NCBI GenBank assembly: GCA_032622095.1
Contig: CP136065.1
Span: 118,463,195-118,527,194 of the forward strand
From: Siphonodentalium dalli
Taxonomy: Eukaryota; Mollusca; Scaphopoda; Gadilida; Siphonodentaliidae
Direction of reading: 5' to 3'
Length of the DNA: 64,000 bases
This document shows, piece after piece, positions 11,131 through 22,984 of this stretch; within the stretch, counting starts at the first letter, position 1; every line of letters starts with the position of its first letter. The position numbers and the translations under genes were made by a program. The notes beneath the pieces were generated by a model. That model made no database searches, had not been told where the DNA came from, and saw only the letters and a list, made by a program, of their open reading frames with translations.

Positions 11131-11992
11131 TTTATTATTATTTTTTGGGGAATTATGGCCCTGGCTCCACCACTATTTGACCCAGTGACCCCATTTGAAC
11201 AAATCTGAACCCCAGTCATTCAATGACCCCACATACCAAATATAAACTAAATCGGCTTAATGGTTATTGACAAGAAGTCGTTATAAGAATTACCAAGGAG
11301 GAAAATAGTTATGGCCCTGGTTTCACAACTGTTTGACACAGTGACCTCATTTGAACAAATATTAATGACAGTCACCTAGGGAACATCCACCCCAAATATG
11401 ATCAAAATGCAAAAATGTAATTTTTTTGTTTTTAGAGTTATGTCCCTGGCTCTGCCCCTAATTGACCCAGTGACCCAATTTGAACAAATCTGATTCCCAG
11501 TCACCCAAGGTCCCTCAGTACCAAATATAAGCTAATTCGGCCCAATATTTTTGTGGAAGAAGTCACTGTAAGAATTACTATGAGTTATGGCCCTGGTTTC
11601 TCAACTAATTGACCGGGTGACCTCATTTGAACAAATCTGAACACCAGTCAACCAAGGACCCGCCATACCAAATATTAGCTAAATCGGCACAATGGTTATG
11701 GACAAGAAGTTGTTGTAAGAATTACTGTGGAGGAATAGAATTAAGGCCCTGGTTTCGCAACTATTTGACCCAGTGACCTCATTTGAACAAATCTGAATGA
11801 GAGTCACCTAGGGAACATCCACACCAAATATGAACCAATTTGGTATGATGGTTTCAGAGGAGAAGATGTTTTTAAAAAAAGTTGACGGACGGACAGACAG
11901 ACAGACGGCTCGACGGACAGACGGACGGACGGACGATGGACGAGGAGTGATGACTATAGCTCCACCGGAGACTTCGTCTCAGGTGAGCTAAA
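11131..11992 (+). mobile_element. Repeat element with tandem units, GACG-rich run and GAGCTA tail
   Basis: About five ~150-bp units (ATGGCCCTGGYTYC...TTTGACCCAGTGACC...AACAAATCTGAA) lead into a GACGGACGGACAGACAGAC run, then GGAGTGATGACTATAGCTCC, a hairpin GGAGAC-TTC-GTCTC and the end AGGTGAGCTAAAAAGG. The 3' end GAGCTAAAAA preceded by a hairpin is shared with the Helentron/pearl-like elements in this window, suggesting the same mobilising enzyme. Non-coding. Confidence 0.65.
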
Positions 11993-12067
11993 AAGGAAGT
12001 TTCAAATATCTACGATCAAAACTGTAGGAGGAGTTGATTACACCATGAAGCAGTCTGGGTGAACGTC

Positions 12068-12092
12068 GACTCTATATTTGAAATATAGAGTC
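12068..12092. repeat. Short palindrome
   Basis: GACTCTATATTT paired with AAATATAGAGTC with one base between. No function assigned. Confidence 0.6.
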
Positions 12093-12229
12093 TGGAGCTT
12101 ATGTGGCCAAAACCATTTCTATTCAGCGAAGAGCTTCCCCAAAATGACGTCACGGATTAAAAAAAATACATCGATGATTGACAGGTGTCCCCACGTGTTA
12201 TTTGTTGTGCTTCGCAATAGCAATGGCCT

Positions 12230-12445
12230 GTGTCGCGACATAAACTTACAGCAGATAATATTTGTCGTGTGTGCGACTATTCTTTTTCGGGAGATGAACT
12301 CGCTGCATCAACCGGAAAGCTGCATCCGAGAGCAAAAAATAAGGTCGTCATCAAAAATGATGCTTTAGAACTATTTAAAAGCATAAAATTAAGTCATTTC
12401 CTCGGTGTTAACTTTCAGATGACTTTTTTACGACAAATAATTTGA
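12230..12445 (+). other. Unidentified short ORF with CxxC
   Basis: 71 codons, with ICRVCDYSFSGDEL near the N-terminus, resembling the first half of a zinc-binding motif, and a basic stretch PRAKNKVVIKND. The second zinc-ligand pair is absent. It may be an exon or a remnant of a zinc-finger protein. Not recognised. Confidence 0.2.
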
Positions 12446-12904
12446 TTTGCAAACCATGGTACAATCATGAAAGTAAATCAAATACACGGACATGAGTGAG
12501 TTCTATTTATATTTATGGGAGGCCAAGTTGGTACCATGCGCAGGCCTATCTATCAGGTCTAGCACATCCTTCAAATTAATCCGAATATATAATTTCGAAG
12601 CCATTGTTGTCTCTGTTGTATTTGCAAGCATCGCTTTCGATCGGAGAAATTCCGCTCTGTTACTATATTTAGAGGTGACATTATGGGAGTCTCCGCCCAC
12701 TAACACTTGTTTATTAACCCATACGGTTTCATTGGACGGAAAATAATTTACGCAATCAATCAGATTACGGAATCCCGAGGACTTGGAAATGAGATAGCGA
12801 TGTTATCCGTCAGACCTTATATTCAATATTGTAATGAATATTTAGGTATGAGTTTACTCAGACTGACCATGAAGGTACCCTCATACAGAAAAACAGAAAA
12901 TTAA

Positions 12905-13455
12905 AAAAAAAAAAATTTCAAAGTCGAAAGGCCCATAACTTTGGGAAAAATCATTGGATCAAACTCAAATTCGAACTTGACCTGTATTTTGATATGAACG
13001 ACCCACAAAAAAATATTTCCAATTAAACAATCCAAACTTGAGTTATCATCCGGAAACCAAAGAAAAAACAAGAAAAATTTAATTTTCTAAGTCGAAAAGC
13101 CCATAACTCTGAGATAAATCATCGCATCAAACTCACATTCGAACTCAACCTGTATCTTGATATGACTGATCTACAAATTTGCAATTAAAGTATCCAAACT
13201 TGAGATATCATCCGGAAGTCGAAAATGAGGCGTAACATTAAAAAAGAAAATTCGAACCAAACCGCAATTAGCATCATGCGGAGAGGCAGTCCTAAGGAGA
13301 TTGCATACAAAACATTATTGAAATCGGTTCAGTTGTTCGAGTTATGCGGTCGGTCGGACAGACGGACAGACAGACGGACACACGGAGGGAGAATGCGTGA
13401 CGGACAGACGCAGTCAATCCAGTATACCCCCCATTTTCTTCGAAAGTGGGGGTAT
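12905..13455 (+). mobile_element. Tandem 'GGCCCATAACT' repeat element with GACA run
   Basis: Two units (AAGTCGAAAGGCCCATAACT at 12920 and AAGTCGAAAAGCCCATAACT at 13091), each followed by TTCGAACTYRACCTGTAT and ATCATCCGGAA. A third, shortened unit leads to a GGACAGACGGACAGACAGAC run and a terminal hairpin of GTATACCCCC...AAGTGGGGGTATAA. The layout (units, microsatellite, terminal hairpin) parallels the Helentron-like families. The 134-codon frame at 13225 is a chance frame through the tail. Confidence 0.6.
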
Positions 13456-14940
13456 AATTATAACATATTATGGACTGTCAAATATTTTCATTGGAGTGGC
13501 CTAAAATATAAATGTCGCATGCAATGGGAAAATCTCAATCACTCTGGCTGGGCTGGGGACAATACTGGAATCAAAATCGAAATTTGTGATGCAAGCAAAC
13601 GTTATTATATCTCTTGTAAATTATCCTAATATTACATAGTACATACGTGAATCTGATAATCCTCAGATATCCTTCTATTTTCATGAATCGACAAGAAATA
13701 CATACTTATGAACAAAGCAGAAGATACATTCAGGTTCTCGCAAATTCGGTCGATGGTGAAAGCTACATGATGATGTTGTTCGTTGAGTTTCTTGAAATCG
13801 ACATGATGACATTTTATGAATGAATATGATGAAATCAACAAGCTTCTTTGTATAGTACACATCTCAATTGGATTGCGCACACAGCATCAATATTATAATG
13901 CCGGAACGGCTTATAAAAGTTTTTTATTTAGGTTTTAAGTCTGAGTCGGTGAGTTCGTAGTCTGTTTGCATTGTGAATCTCTGATTTCTCACATGCCTTG
14001 ATGTATGATATGAATGACCTAATCTATACACAAAATTGCTATAGGACCCACCCACTCTGTCAATGAACCCTTTTGCATGTCTGGAGTGTAATATATCAGA
14101 ATCACACTATGATATAAGGCCTAAGTTAATCTTATTTGATGGGAATACGCATCTATGAAGTTATTTTATAGGATTAAAAAGACACAGATATATCCAAGCT
14201 TTATATGCATGTGTTTTAGCTGTGGTTTGTTAAATACGCTAGCGTATGGTCATATTATTTATCAAGATCTTAGAAAAAAGTCCATTAATCTTCATACCAA
14301 CAGGTACAAGAAAGTGTTGAAAGAGGTTGTCAATGTGAAGATGTTGTTCTTGGGTCGAGGGTAAACCATTGACCTATTAAACTGACCTTATAACTTTCTT
14401 ATCTGCAAAAGTCTTGTGGGAGGTAGTGTACATGTAGGAAACAAATATTTCTTTTTGAAAATTAGCCTTCAATAAATGTGAACCCAGTCATCATTTTCAT
14501 ATTGTCAACAAAAAAAAGGATAACAAACTCCTATGGCTTCTTTGTTTAAACAGCATGGACCGATTTCCATGATTTGACAATCACAAATACAGTAAATAAA
14601 CAGATTAGAAAAATAATGTATTGATAAAATTATACCAAATATAAATCCTTTGAGTTGCTGAAATTATTCACTAACAATTGGAGAAAGCACTTGTATGGCG
14701 ACATCAATATGATTTTCATGTACATGTAAATAACAAGGAAGCGACTTAGTTTTAATTACTAAACAGTTGTCACCCTTGCTTTCGTGAGACACAGATTTGT
14801 CACCCGCTGGCTCCCAACTGTAATGTCACTCTCGGGGCCTGTCATTTACAAACATCACTTAGTAAAGTAAGTTTTGAACACAACACTCCCAACTGTTTAG
14901 GGGTTAAGTTGCTTATAATGCAAGAGATAACTAAACTAGC
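13456..14940. other. No gene seen; presumed TRPC intron
   Basis: AT-rich, no convincing frame or repeat identified. It lies immediately downstream (in minus-strand sense) of the TRPC exon and should be intron. Confidence 0.4.
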
Positions 14941-14953
14941 ATAGCAAACATAC

Positions 14954-15364
14954 CTCTTCTCCTTTTGTGTTGACTAGATGGTTTAGTAGAAGATCAACTG
15001 CTTCTACATTTTCTTCATTTATGGCATGCAGAAGTGCATCTCCTACTTCAATTTTATGCTGTAGCAAGAGTTCAATCAATTCGATATTCTCATTTTCAAT
15101 GGCTATTAACAGAGCAGTCCTTCCCAGTGGATCAATACAGCTGATGTTGATGTTATTAAGGTGAGTAAGCTGCCCAAGTAACTGTCTAGTCGTTGGAACA
15201 TCGCCTCTTTCCACAGCTAAGAGATACTGTCTCTCTTCATTAGTTAAATCCATCTCCTTACGAATAACACCCATACCCAGGCTGTCACCTTCTGAGTCCA
15301 TTGACATGTCGTTCCTTGACTGCATTAAGTTCTTCTCCCGATACTTGCGGTAAACCTTGTCCAT
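14954..15364 (-). CDS. TRPC-type cation channel, first coding exon
   Basis: 137 codons of the cytoplasmic N-terminus of a TRPC (canonical transient receptor potential) channel, a plasma-membrane cation channel opened downstream of phospholipase C. From about residue 42 the sequence follows TRPC ankyrin repeats: ERQYLLAVERGDV, then CIDPLGRTALLIAIENEN, IELIELLLQ, VGDALLHAINEENVEAVDLLL. The spacing matches vertebrate TRPC4/5 and insect trp-gamma without gaps except a short insertion. Start: the ATG has an in-frame stop two codons upstream. A pyrimidine-rich acceptor ending in TTTTCAG lies at about 15389, so the exon probably begins near 15388 and an upstream 5'UTR exon is expected. The 3' border is a good donor, GAGAAGAG|GTATG, at 14953, in phase 0 after NTKGEE. 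No other TRPC exon was found. Frames read through the donor add five spurious residues. Subtype (TRPC4/5-like versus TRP-gamma) is uncertain. Confidence 0.9.
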
Positions 15365-15388
15365 ATTTTATGTACAAATCAACTTGCT

Positions 15389-15400
15389 CTGAAAATGATA
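15389..15400 (-). promoter_or_regulatory. Splice acceptor of the TRPC exon
   Basis: Minus-strand sequence TTATCATTTTCAG|AG precedes the exon; a purine-poor tract lies upstream. It implies a 5' non-coding exon to the right of this position. Confidence 0.5.
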
Positions 15401-15609
15401 AATAAAATTGATATGAACATAGTGGTAACAACATAAATTTGCCTGCAAACAATTGTCAAATACTAAGTTGCTGAGAGCATATACTCACTGCCATCTGATC
15501 AGAAGAAATTATCTGCATTTTCAAGAGTTCATTTATATAGAAGAAAATATTTTTTTAACTGTCAGAAATTCTGAGGCAAAAATAAATAAAATTCACAAGA
15601 TAAACAAAT

Positions 15610-15960
15610 GAAAGACACTGTAGCTCCACATATACAGGTGATATTATTCGACACTATAGCTCCACATTTAGATGTGTTAATACTATACACAAAAGTTCCA
15701 CATTTAGAGGTGTTAATACTATGCTGAGCAGTCAATGACACTATAGCTCTATATTTAGAAGTGAAAATATAATGACACTATAGCTCCATATTATAATAGA
15801 GGCGTTAGTATTATTCTGAGCAGTCAATGACACTATAGCTCCACATTTAGAGGTGTTAGTATTATTCTGAGTAGTCAATGGAATGATAAGTATGTAAAGG
15901 AAAGTCAATAAGTTTAAGTGAAGGGATTGTATCGTGTAGAAAAAACTGTTTCTCCAATAA
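15610..15960 (+). repeat. Short-period tandem repeat (~60-75 bp)
   Basis: At least six copies of GACACTATAGCTCCACATTTAG-like sequence (kept to its core GACACTATAGCTCC) alternating with GTGTTARTATTATTCTGAG and CAGTCAATGA. The block ends with CTCCAATAAATGTGGACTGCA, also present in the copies at 4390 and 33290, so it belongs to the Helentron/pearl-like superfamily. Confidence 0.65.
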
Positions 15961-16333
15961 ATGTGGACTGCAAGGGGCACACAGCATAATCAATCAGAGG
16001 ATTTGTTACGAGCATGGAGGATTCGATGTGAGCATGGAGGATTCGATGTGATGCCAACAAGGGTTCAAGCATTTTTGGTGCCTTTTTTTGCTATTAAAAT
16101 GTGGTGATTACTAAAAAGAGGTTCACTGCTTGATAATAAACATGCAAATGCTAACATTTGGTCATTTACCCAGTGGGAGACCCTTCTCACACATATATAG
16201 ACTGTTGAATGGGTATAGATCATGCCGGGTATTTAAATATCCTGTTCACTAGTCAAGTACTGTCAATGAAAAAATCAGTGCACCAAATAAAACCCTTGAT
16301 AATTCCAATTAAATTGTCACAGTTTTGCATTAT

Positions 16334-17096
16334 CTAAGATATGTGAGTATAGGCAGATATCTTGCGAACTCACACTGTGATTCTCAGCTCATAACTAGTT
16401 GGGATATCCGATATAATGAAGTAGAAGTGAGGCAGGATGTAAACACAATGTCAACATGGAGTGGTGATTGTCTATATAGGATTTGCTATGCAGACATTAC
16501 AAAAAATATACCATGGATGCATGGCACAGTGGCCTGTTGAGCCTGGTGAAGGGCACTGGAGCTGTGACATGTGACACCAGCAGGCAGATAATAGTTTAAT
16601 ACAGACTATATATATAGCTGCTCACTGGGTAATGGTCAAAAATACTTTCTGACAAGTGTTGATGCTTTATCCAATCAGAGGACAGTATGAGTATATACTT
16701 TGAGTGCATAATATGACCCTCTGTGAACTCAATGTATATAATCATTCTTGCTATTTCACCCAGAGCAGTCAATATGATAATACTATTCCACATATATTCA
16801 TTGGTGATATTTTGTTTACCACACACTCAATGAGCCATGGTCAACAGTTAAAAACTCACAGGCGGCTCCAGTGCCCTTCACGAGACATCAATGGCCACAG
16901 TGTCTGGCATCCGTGGTATATTTGTTGTAGTGTCTGCATAGCAAATCCCCCTTGACAATCACAACACCTCTGCATTGACATTTGTGTTTACATCCTGCCT
17001 CACTTCTCCTTAATTATATCAGATATTCCAACGAGTTATGAGTTGAAAATCCCAGAGCGAGTTGGCAAGATATCCACCTATACACACATCTCTAAG
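16334..17096. mobile_element. Long inverted repeat element (~235-bp arms)
   Basis: Arms 16334-16568 and 16858-17096 are reverse complements at roughly 80% by eye, with a ~290-bp middle. Matching anchors are GAAGTGAGGCAGGATGTAAA versus TTTACATCCTGCCTCACTTC, and GAAGGGCACTGGAGC versus GCTCCAGTGCCCTTC. No transposase frame; consistent with an old foldback/MITE element. Target duplication not seen. Confidence 0.75.
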
Positions 17097-17099
17097 AAA

Positions 17100-18450
17100 T
17101 TGAAAATATGCCTTGCTGCATATATGTAAGCTTGAAATATGCTGATGTAAAAATAGGTCAAATTTACGTGATCGCTGTGTGTACAACCGCCTACCACTCT
17201 CGATGAACCAACAAAATATATTAGCTGAACTCTAATTCAAACATAGACCATTCTAGAATCATAGAATTATCAATCACTCTCTAAAAGATAAACACTCTCA
17301 AAAGTCTGAATTCTCTATATTAAACAAAAACGCTCTCTAATAGCTAGGTTATGTAATACTGTGATAAAATGTGACAATTCTATGACCCACCCTCTACATA
17401 AGGTTGATAATATGATAATATGCAAGGCATATGGAATGACCCCCGGCATAATAGTAAGAAGACGGACAATGCGAAGGATCGTGCAAATAGTCATGAAATT
17501 ATATGCATATATATTAGGCCTATACGCATGTCAGCGAATGCGATTAATCGTGTAGATCGTTTCGGATGCGAGTAGACTTCGATAATTATATATGCCTTTA
17601 TATAGCCTATATGAGATGAAAGCTAACATTTAGTTCTATTAGCGACATTTAATCACGCTGCATTGTATATGTAGCGAAGTACTGTTTTATGACACTTATA
17701 TGCATAAATGTATTCATTTAAACCTTCCGATATGCTAGAGTAAATTAAAATTATGACCCAATTTCGAGGCGATAGTTTCTGTTGATACGCCCCTTTGCGC
17801 ATAGTCCTTTCTTGAAATATAATACACATAATTATGTGAGATATATATATATATACCTTACTCGTATTTAAATTCGCACATTACTATTTTTCACGCACAT
17901 TAAATTCGCACACCACGGTTTTTCGTAAAAGGCATGATCTGATGACAGTTTCAGTCCCTAATGCATAGGTGTAGATTAAAGACCATCATGACAAAATGTA
18001 CATTAAACCACCTAATACGCACACGCTTGACTACCAAATGATAACTAATCGGGGTTCACGATTAGATGGCTATTGGCATACAATTGCGACCACGGGAGGC
18101 ACGCGTGGTTTCGATTGACTATCATATTTAATCTGAAGGGTAATAACTCTAAAGAATGTACATTTACTAAATAACGGCGATTTGTATGAGAAATTGCAAC
18201 ACCACAATATATATCAATTCTGGTGAAATATAAGTAAAAAATTCTGCTATAGGGTGGGTGGGCTTGGGAGAGGTTTGGGATACGCTCTTTAAAACACTTC
18301 TTCAAATATTTCCGTTATTTCGTCAAAAACACTTCTTCGCAAAAGATTCGAGATCTGATTCGATTTTGAAACATTTAATATCATGATTTGATTCAAGATT
18401 CGATTCAATGTTGAAATTGCTGATTTGTCAGTCCCTAATATTATGTTTGG
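17100..18450. other. No gene seen
   Basis: AT-rich DNA with a short TATATA run near 17840-17856. No frame or repeat recognised. Confidence 0.4.
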
Positions 18451-18454
18451 TGAC

Positions 18455-18755
18455 AATCAGATCTGAGGGATGTGGCCTGTAGGGTGTGCCAAAGGAGTTA
18501 GTCAAATCCAAGATGGCTGCCAACAGCCATGTTTATCAAAGAAATTTTGGAAAAATTACATAGCTCCCATCGAGAGGTCACCCCCATTTAATATCCATAT
18601 ATTTGAAGTTTGTTAACAATCTGATGAGGGATGTGGCTTGTAGGGTGTGCCAAAGAAAATTGTTGATGGATGGATACACATACATACATGCGCAAACACA
18701 AGGACAGACACCAACCATGGCAATATCTTAAATTTGACTTTGTCAAGTTGAGCTA
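18455..18755 (+). mobile_element. Short Helentron/pearl-like element, 3' part
   Basis: GAGGGATGTGGCCTGTAGG and AAATCCAAGATGGCTGCC core sequence, a second GAGGGATGTGGCTTGTAGG, the tail AAATTGTTGATGGATG with ACATACATAC, then CCAACCATGGCAATATC and the end hairpin TTGAC-TTT-GTCAA followed by GTTGAGCTA. One to two core units only. Confidence 0.65.
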
Positions 18756-19856
18756 AAAACATGTCAAATACAGACTTTTTATATCCTATGAAAAGTGCCC
18801 AAGTCATAGAAATTAGTAGAGCTGTTTTCAACTTTCTGCAAGGAGTGTGACAAACTCTCTTTATGGTTGCTATATGAGAAAACATCTAACAATGAAAATT
18901 CTCCAATTTTTGTTCGATGCACAAATGATTATGGGTTTAAAAGGAGGTGGGGGTGTGTCTGAAGTGAATGGTTTTCTGCATCTAGCACATGATATATGAC
19001 AAAATATCCTTCCTCTACTCGAACAAAAACAAAATCGATAAATAAAAATGTCTGTATCAGCAGGCTCCCTATAAACCAAGGTTTGTAAGTCAGGATCCGT
19101 ATTAGCCAGGGTTCGTAAAAGCTGCATACCTCTAGAGATAGACAACTTGAATTTTGGAGCTCCTAGTTTTAGTGGATAGTTTCAGTTCAATACAGAAAAG
19201 TTATCAACATTAATATTTACTTAAGCAACATCTCAGTGATGATTATTTCATTTTCTACACCTTAAAAGGATTGCTATCCTGATGTATACAACAAAACAAT
19301 ATCGGAAAGCCACCCCTATTATGATCACAATGATCCAAGTCCCATAACGATCGTTAATAAATAAGCCGAGAAATAAATAAATGATACCCTCACCGGTTGT
19401 CAGCTATCTCCGTCGCACATCCTCATATGACGTCAAATGAGTAGACTAATTAAAAACACGGAATCAGAGTCGGAGTTAATTGTGTCTACCTATATGACGT
19501 CATCTGAGTGGCGATGTAAAATGCGGAATCGACATGAGCGTGTGAGTGTAATGGAATTACTGCGGGGCATGTCAATAACATTGTGTATACGTGGTGATTT
19601 GTCATTGCCCGGTGAGTTATCTTCACTTGTGATTTGCCATAAGTGCTGTTTGGAAAGTTATTGTTTGACAAAACTATAGAAGGCTAATTGGGCGGGCTAG
19701 ATAACGCTGTCGTGTCAAAAATGAATCTTTTAAAAACACGAGCCGACATGTGAACTATATTCGGGTGCATGTTCACGGTGTTGTTTTAATTTTCCATGCA
19801 TATGCCCCAAGAGTCCCATATATTCACACTAATTTTTCGTTCATTTATTCGCAACA
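18756..19856. other. No gene seen
   Basis: No recognisable frame. CpG content rises from about 19380 toward the THAP fragment at 19857. Confidence 0.35.
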
Positions 19857-20250
19857 ATGCCAAATAAATGCAGTGTTTTTGGCTGTGGCAGGTGTATAGT
19901 GACTCTCAATTAGGTATAATGCTACATTTCCAAACGATGTTCGTTTACGTGACATTTGGCAGGATTTCTGTGGAAAACCAGTTGCGCAAAATAAGTAACT
20001 ATTAAAGCGGTTGCCGACGAAATGGTCCAGAATTTGTTCCGTCCACTTCGAAAAAAGGTGTTTTGAGCACAACGTAAATACACATGGCCAAAACAGTGGC
20101 TATCGACGACAACTCAGAAGAGACGCAATACTCACATTAAACAAACCGACCACCGACAAGAATGCCATCCCAAAAGAATATAAATTTGCCGGAGCGTCCA
20201 GTCGTTACTATATCCAATCGAACCTATCGCTAAAAAGCAATTGCATATAC
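19857..20250 (+). pseudogene. THAP-domain remnant
   Basis: A zinc-dependent DNA-binding THAP domain (C2CH) in two frames. Frame 3 starts MPNKCSVFGCG, giving the first ligand pair C-x4-C. After a frameshift and stops around 19900-19920, frame 1 continues NATFPNDVRLRDIWQDFCGK, then a stop at 19996-19998, then LPTKWSRICSVHFEKRCFE with the C-x2-H pair. The distal basic part RRQLRRDAILTLNKP corresponds to the end of the THAP fold. Known in P-element/THAP9-type transposases and in host transcription factors; the context does not say which. Broken, so not functional as read. A few frame differences could in principle be sequencing error. Confidence 0.75.
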
Positions 20251-20339
20251 AAATAAAGAACGTTTAATTTTACGAGTCGGGCATGGTTATAATTACATAA
20301 AATTGCAGTTAATGTGGGGATTATATTGATGAATAATTT

Positions 20340-20662
20340 AGTAAATATTCACGATGACAACTATTCTAAGTCAAGTCCCCATTTTCCTTCACCATGACTC
20401 AATCAAGAGAGTTCCATGTTAAGCGTATTCCTGATATGGTGCGAATAAAAAGCGTTTACAAGACTTTGATGAGTATATATATAAAGCATATATATTGAAA
20501 GTTCGTGTACATGTATTTACGTGTATTGGTGTAATTAGTAAATATTCACGATGACAACTATTCTATAAAGTCGAGTCCCAATTTTCCTTTACCATGACTC
20601 AAAAAAGAGCATTCCCTGTTTAATAAGCCTATTACCGATATGGTGCAAATAAAGAGCGTTTG
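20340..20662 (+). repeat. Two-copy tandem duplication, ~197-bp period
   Basis: AGTAAATATTCACGATGACA begins at 20340 and 20537. Both copies continue with ACTATTCTA, CCATGACTCAA and GATATGGTGC...AATAAARAGCGTTT. About 10% different by eye. It follows the THAP remnant directly. Confidence 0.8.
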
Positions 20663-21071
20663 TATATGTGATTACTTATTAAACCGGATTATTATCTATC
20701 CTTCAAAAAGTGTTATATATTATTTGATGTTCTAATGAACCACGGCCAACATTTATATCTTTTGTAATGCTATTGTTATGCATAATTGACACAAAGAGGT
20801 CGATAATATATGCCCAATCCCATATATACATAGATAAACTGGCAAACAGCATAAAGCATAAAGCCAATTTTGTTTCTGATGAAATTTTTGTCATCTATTA
20901 TTCTGAAAATCTTATCCAATCTGTCTCAGCTACCACAATCCATGATGTTGTGTGAACTCTGGAACTCACGTTACAGCATCCTTGCATGTCAGCATATATT
21001 TCCGGTAGAATGTTTGCTGGACTGACAAATAATCAAGGTGGGGAAAATAAATAGATTTTCAAATTTGAAAG
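20663..21071. other. No gene seen
   Basis: AT-rich DNA; short frames on both strands with no recognisable motif. Confidence 0.35.
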
Positions 21072-21079
21072 CTTTGAAG

Positions 21080-22140
21080 TAGTGATGGGCGGTTAACCGA
21101 GAAAACAACTCGGTTTCGGTTTTTGACAATAAACCGAAAACCGACCGACGCGATTCTGCTCAAACCGACATTACGTTTTTTTTTTTGTATGTTTATTTTT
21201 CACTTAAATCGACTTATTATACCTCCCCAGGTACTTATTAGTTGATATTGTTATCAAATTATCGGCCTCTCTGATCAATATTATATCGGAATGTGTCAAT
21301 TTCGTCTCAGATATGTGTTGTTATAATATCGTAGGCGACTGTTTTTGTTCTTTTTCAAAACATGGCCGAACAAAATAACGAACAGGGTTCAACAAAAAGC
21401 CCTGTTTGGAGTTATTTTACGCGTCTAACTGGAGACGACTCCAAAAAATGTCGCTGCTTAATATGTCATAAAAACGTCGTATCGGAGCATGCAAATACCA
21501 GCAACCTGGCCAGACAGTCGAAAACTAAACCAAGTAAATGGTATGAACACTTTGATCGTCTGGACATTCCGATGTGACGTAATCTGGGCAAACCATGTGC
21601 AGCTTGTAAACTATGTCGCAACATCAATCAGACATCAAAGCGATCACACCGCAGTCATTGAATGTGGGTCAATCATGCACGTGTCAAGAATTGTTACAGT
21701 CAGGTCAAGGACGCCCACTGTTTGTGAATTTTCTATTTGCGGTTGAATTCTCAGATACTATAATGCATATAATATGATAAATATGTTTTAAACATGTCAG
21801 AAAGGGATGAACATTGAACAGTGAAGATGGGGGTGTTTATTTTTTTAAATACCGAATTGTATCATCTTTATGATCTTATCGCATTGGATTCATTTCGCGT
21901 CGGCATTTTGTCCCGTTGTTTACTGGTGATCGCAGTTCCTTCCTCAAATATTCAACGTTATTGGGACATTATTGACTCTAATTACGGTTACTTTGAAAAT
22001 ATATACTCAAATTGTATGTATTTCAGTATAATTTCACTATCTAGTAAAAAAAAACGAAAACCGAACCGAAACCGAGGTTTTTTCTCCCAAAAAAACCGAA
22101 ACCGAAACCGAACGTAAAAAATCAAAACCGCCTATCTCTA
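21080..22140 (+). mobile_element. hAT element (1061 bp) with BED-finger remnant
   Basis: Exact 8-bp duplication CTTTGAAG at 21072-21079 and 22141-22148. Terminal inverted repeats TAGTGATGGGCGGTT and TAGAGATAGGCGGTT (13 of 15). Subterminal arrays of CGGTTT/AAACCG flank both ends. Inside is the 5' end of a hAT transposase (see next entry). The rest of the transposase is missing, so this is an internally deleted copy. Confidence 0.93.
21362..21577 (+). pseudogene. hAT transposase N-terminal fragment (BED finger)
   Basis: 71 codons. SPVWSYFTRLTGDDSKKC and CRCLICHKNVV supply the aromatic residue and C-x2-C of a BED zinc finger, and NTSNLAR leads to where two His ligands should sit. At that point the read is QSKTKPSKWYEHF, so both expected His appear replaced. 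The catalytic DDE region is absent. The frame ends at a stop shortly after, consistent with an internal deletion. In intact hAT transposons the BED finger binds the element ends. Confidence 0.8.
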
Positions 22141-22148
22141 CTTTGAAG

Positions 22149-22984
22149 GGTGGTGGGTTCCTAGACTCAATTTAAAAAAATTTAACCCTGACATTGAAGA
22201 AATAGTAAATTATGGGCTTTAAATCGGACAGAGTAACTTTAAGTGTGATATTTCAAACCATACCTGTAAATACTATCAGCCAACTACATGCAGCATCTCC
22301 AAGAGTAAACACAGGAATTGGATAGAATACATCCTTCTACAAAAAAAATATTATATAGTTTATATATAGTTGAATTCAATCAAACGGAAATTCTGGTATA
22401 AAGATTACATGCAGGGTAATTGAATGAATTGAATAAAAATAGCAGATTTACATGAAGCTTACTTTTGATAAACTGACATGAACAGTGAGTTTATACCTTG
22501 GTGAAAACAGGTGATCATGCATGACATGACAATAATTCTGAGCAATGGCTGACTATTGACCATGTTATTAAATATCCTCCTGTGTGATTCCCATGTAATA
22601 AGATTAATTATATACTATCTTGCTGCAAAGGAAAACGATTTTTACATTATGTATAACCTTTTACACATGCTTCGATCCCAGAACAATTACAGCACACCCC
22701 GTTTGTGTCAATGATACAGAAACATGCCTTCCAGTCTGTGTTAACATAAACTCACATTCATACTGATACTCAGTCTATAGTATTCCCACCAAATTTTCAT
22801 TTCTCAAAACGCTTGTGGTCTTCCCCCAAATTATGCCAAATCACACTATGTTAATTGTTCTGTCTGAGTACATTTATCTTGGTGCAACTAATTGTGACTT
22901 CTAGTTTATGCTACTGACATGGAAACTCGCAGTTTAGGAAACAGAAAGGCTACGAAAAGTACTCAGATCCACTATTTATATGTG
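22149..22984. other. No gene seen
   Basis: No frame or repeat recognised. Confidence 0.35.

Noticed and set aside
13225-13629. 134-codon frame with GRSDRRTDRRTHGG
   Set aside because: Runs through a GACA microsatellite and the repeat tail; no domain.
1-14953. Further TRPC exons on the minus strand
   Set aside because: Looked for the next ankyrin/linker exon (expected motifs such as TPDITPIILAAH and CNC-ECV types); none seen by eye. A very short exon could be missed.
14967-15164. Plus-strand frame opposite the TRPC exon
   Set aside because: Antisense shadow of a clearly homologous minus-strand exon.
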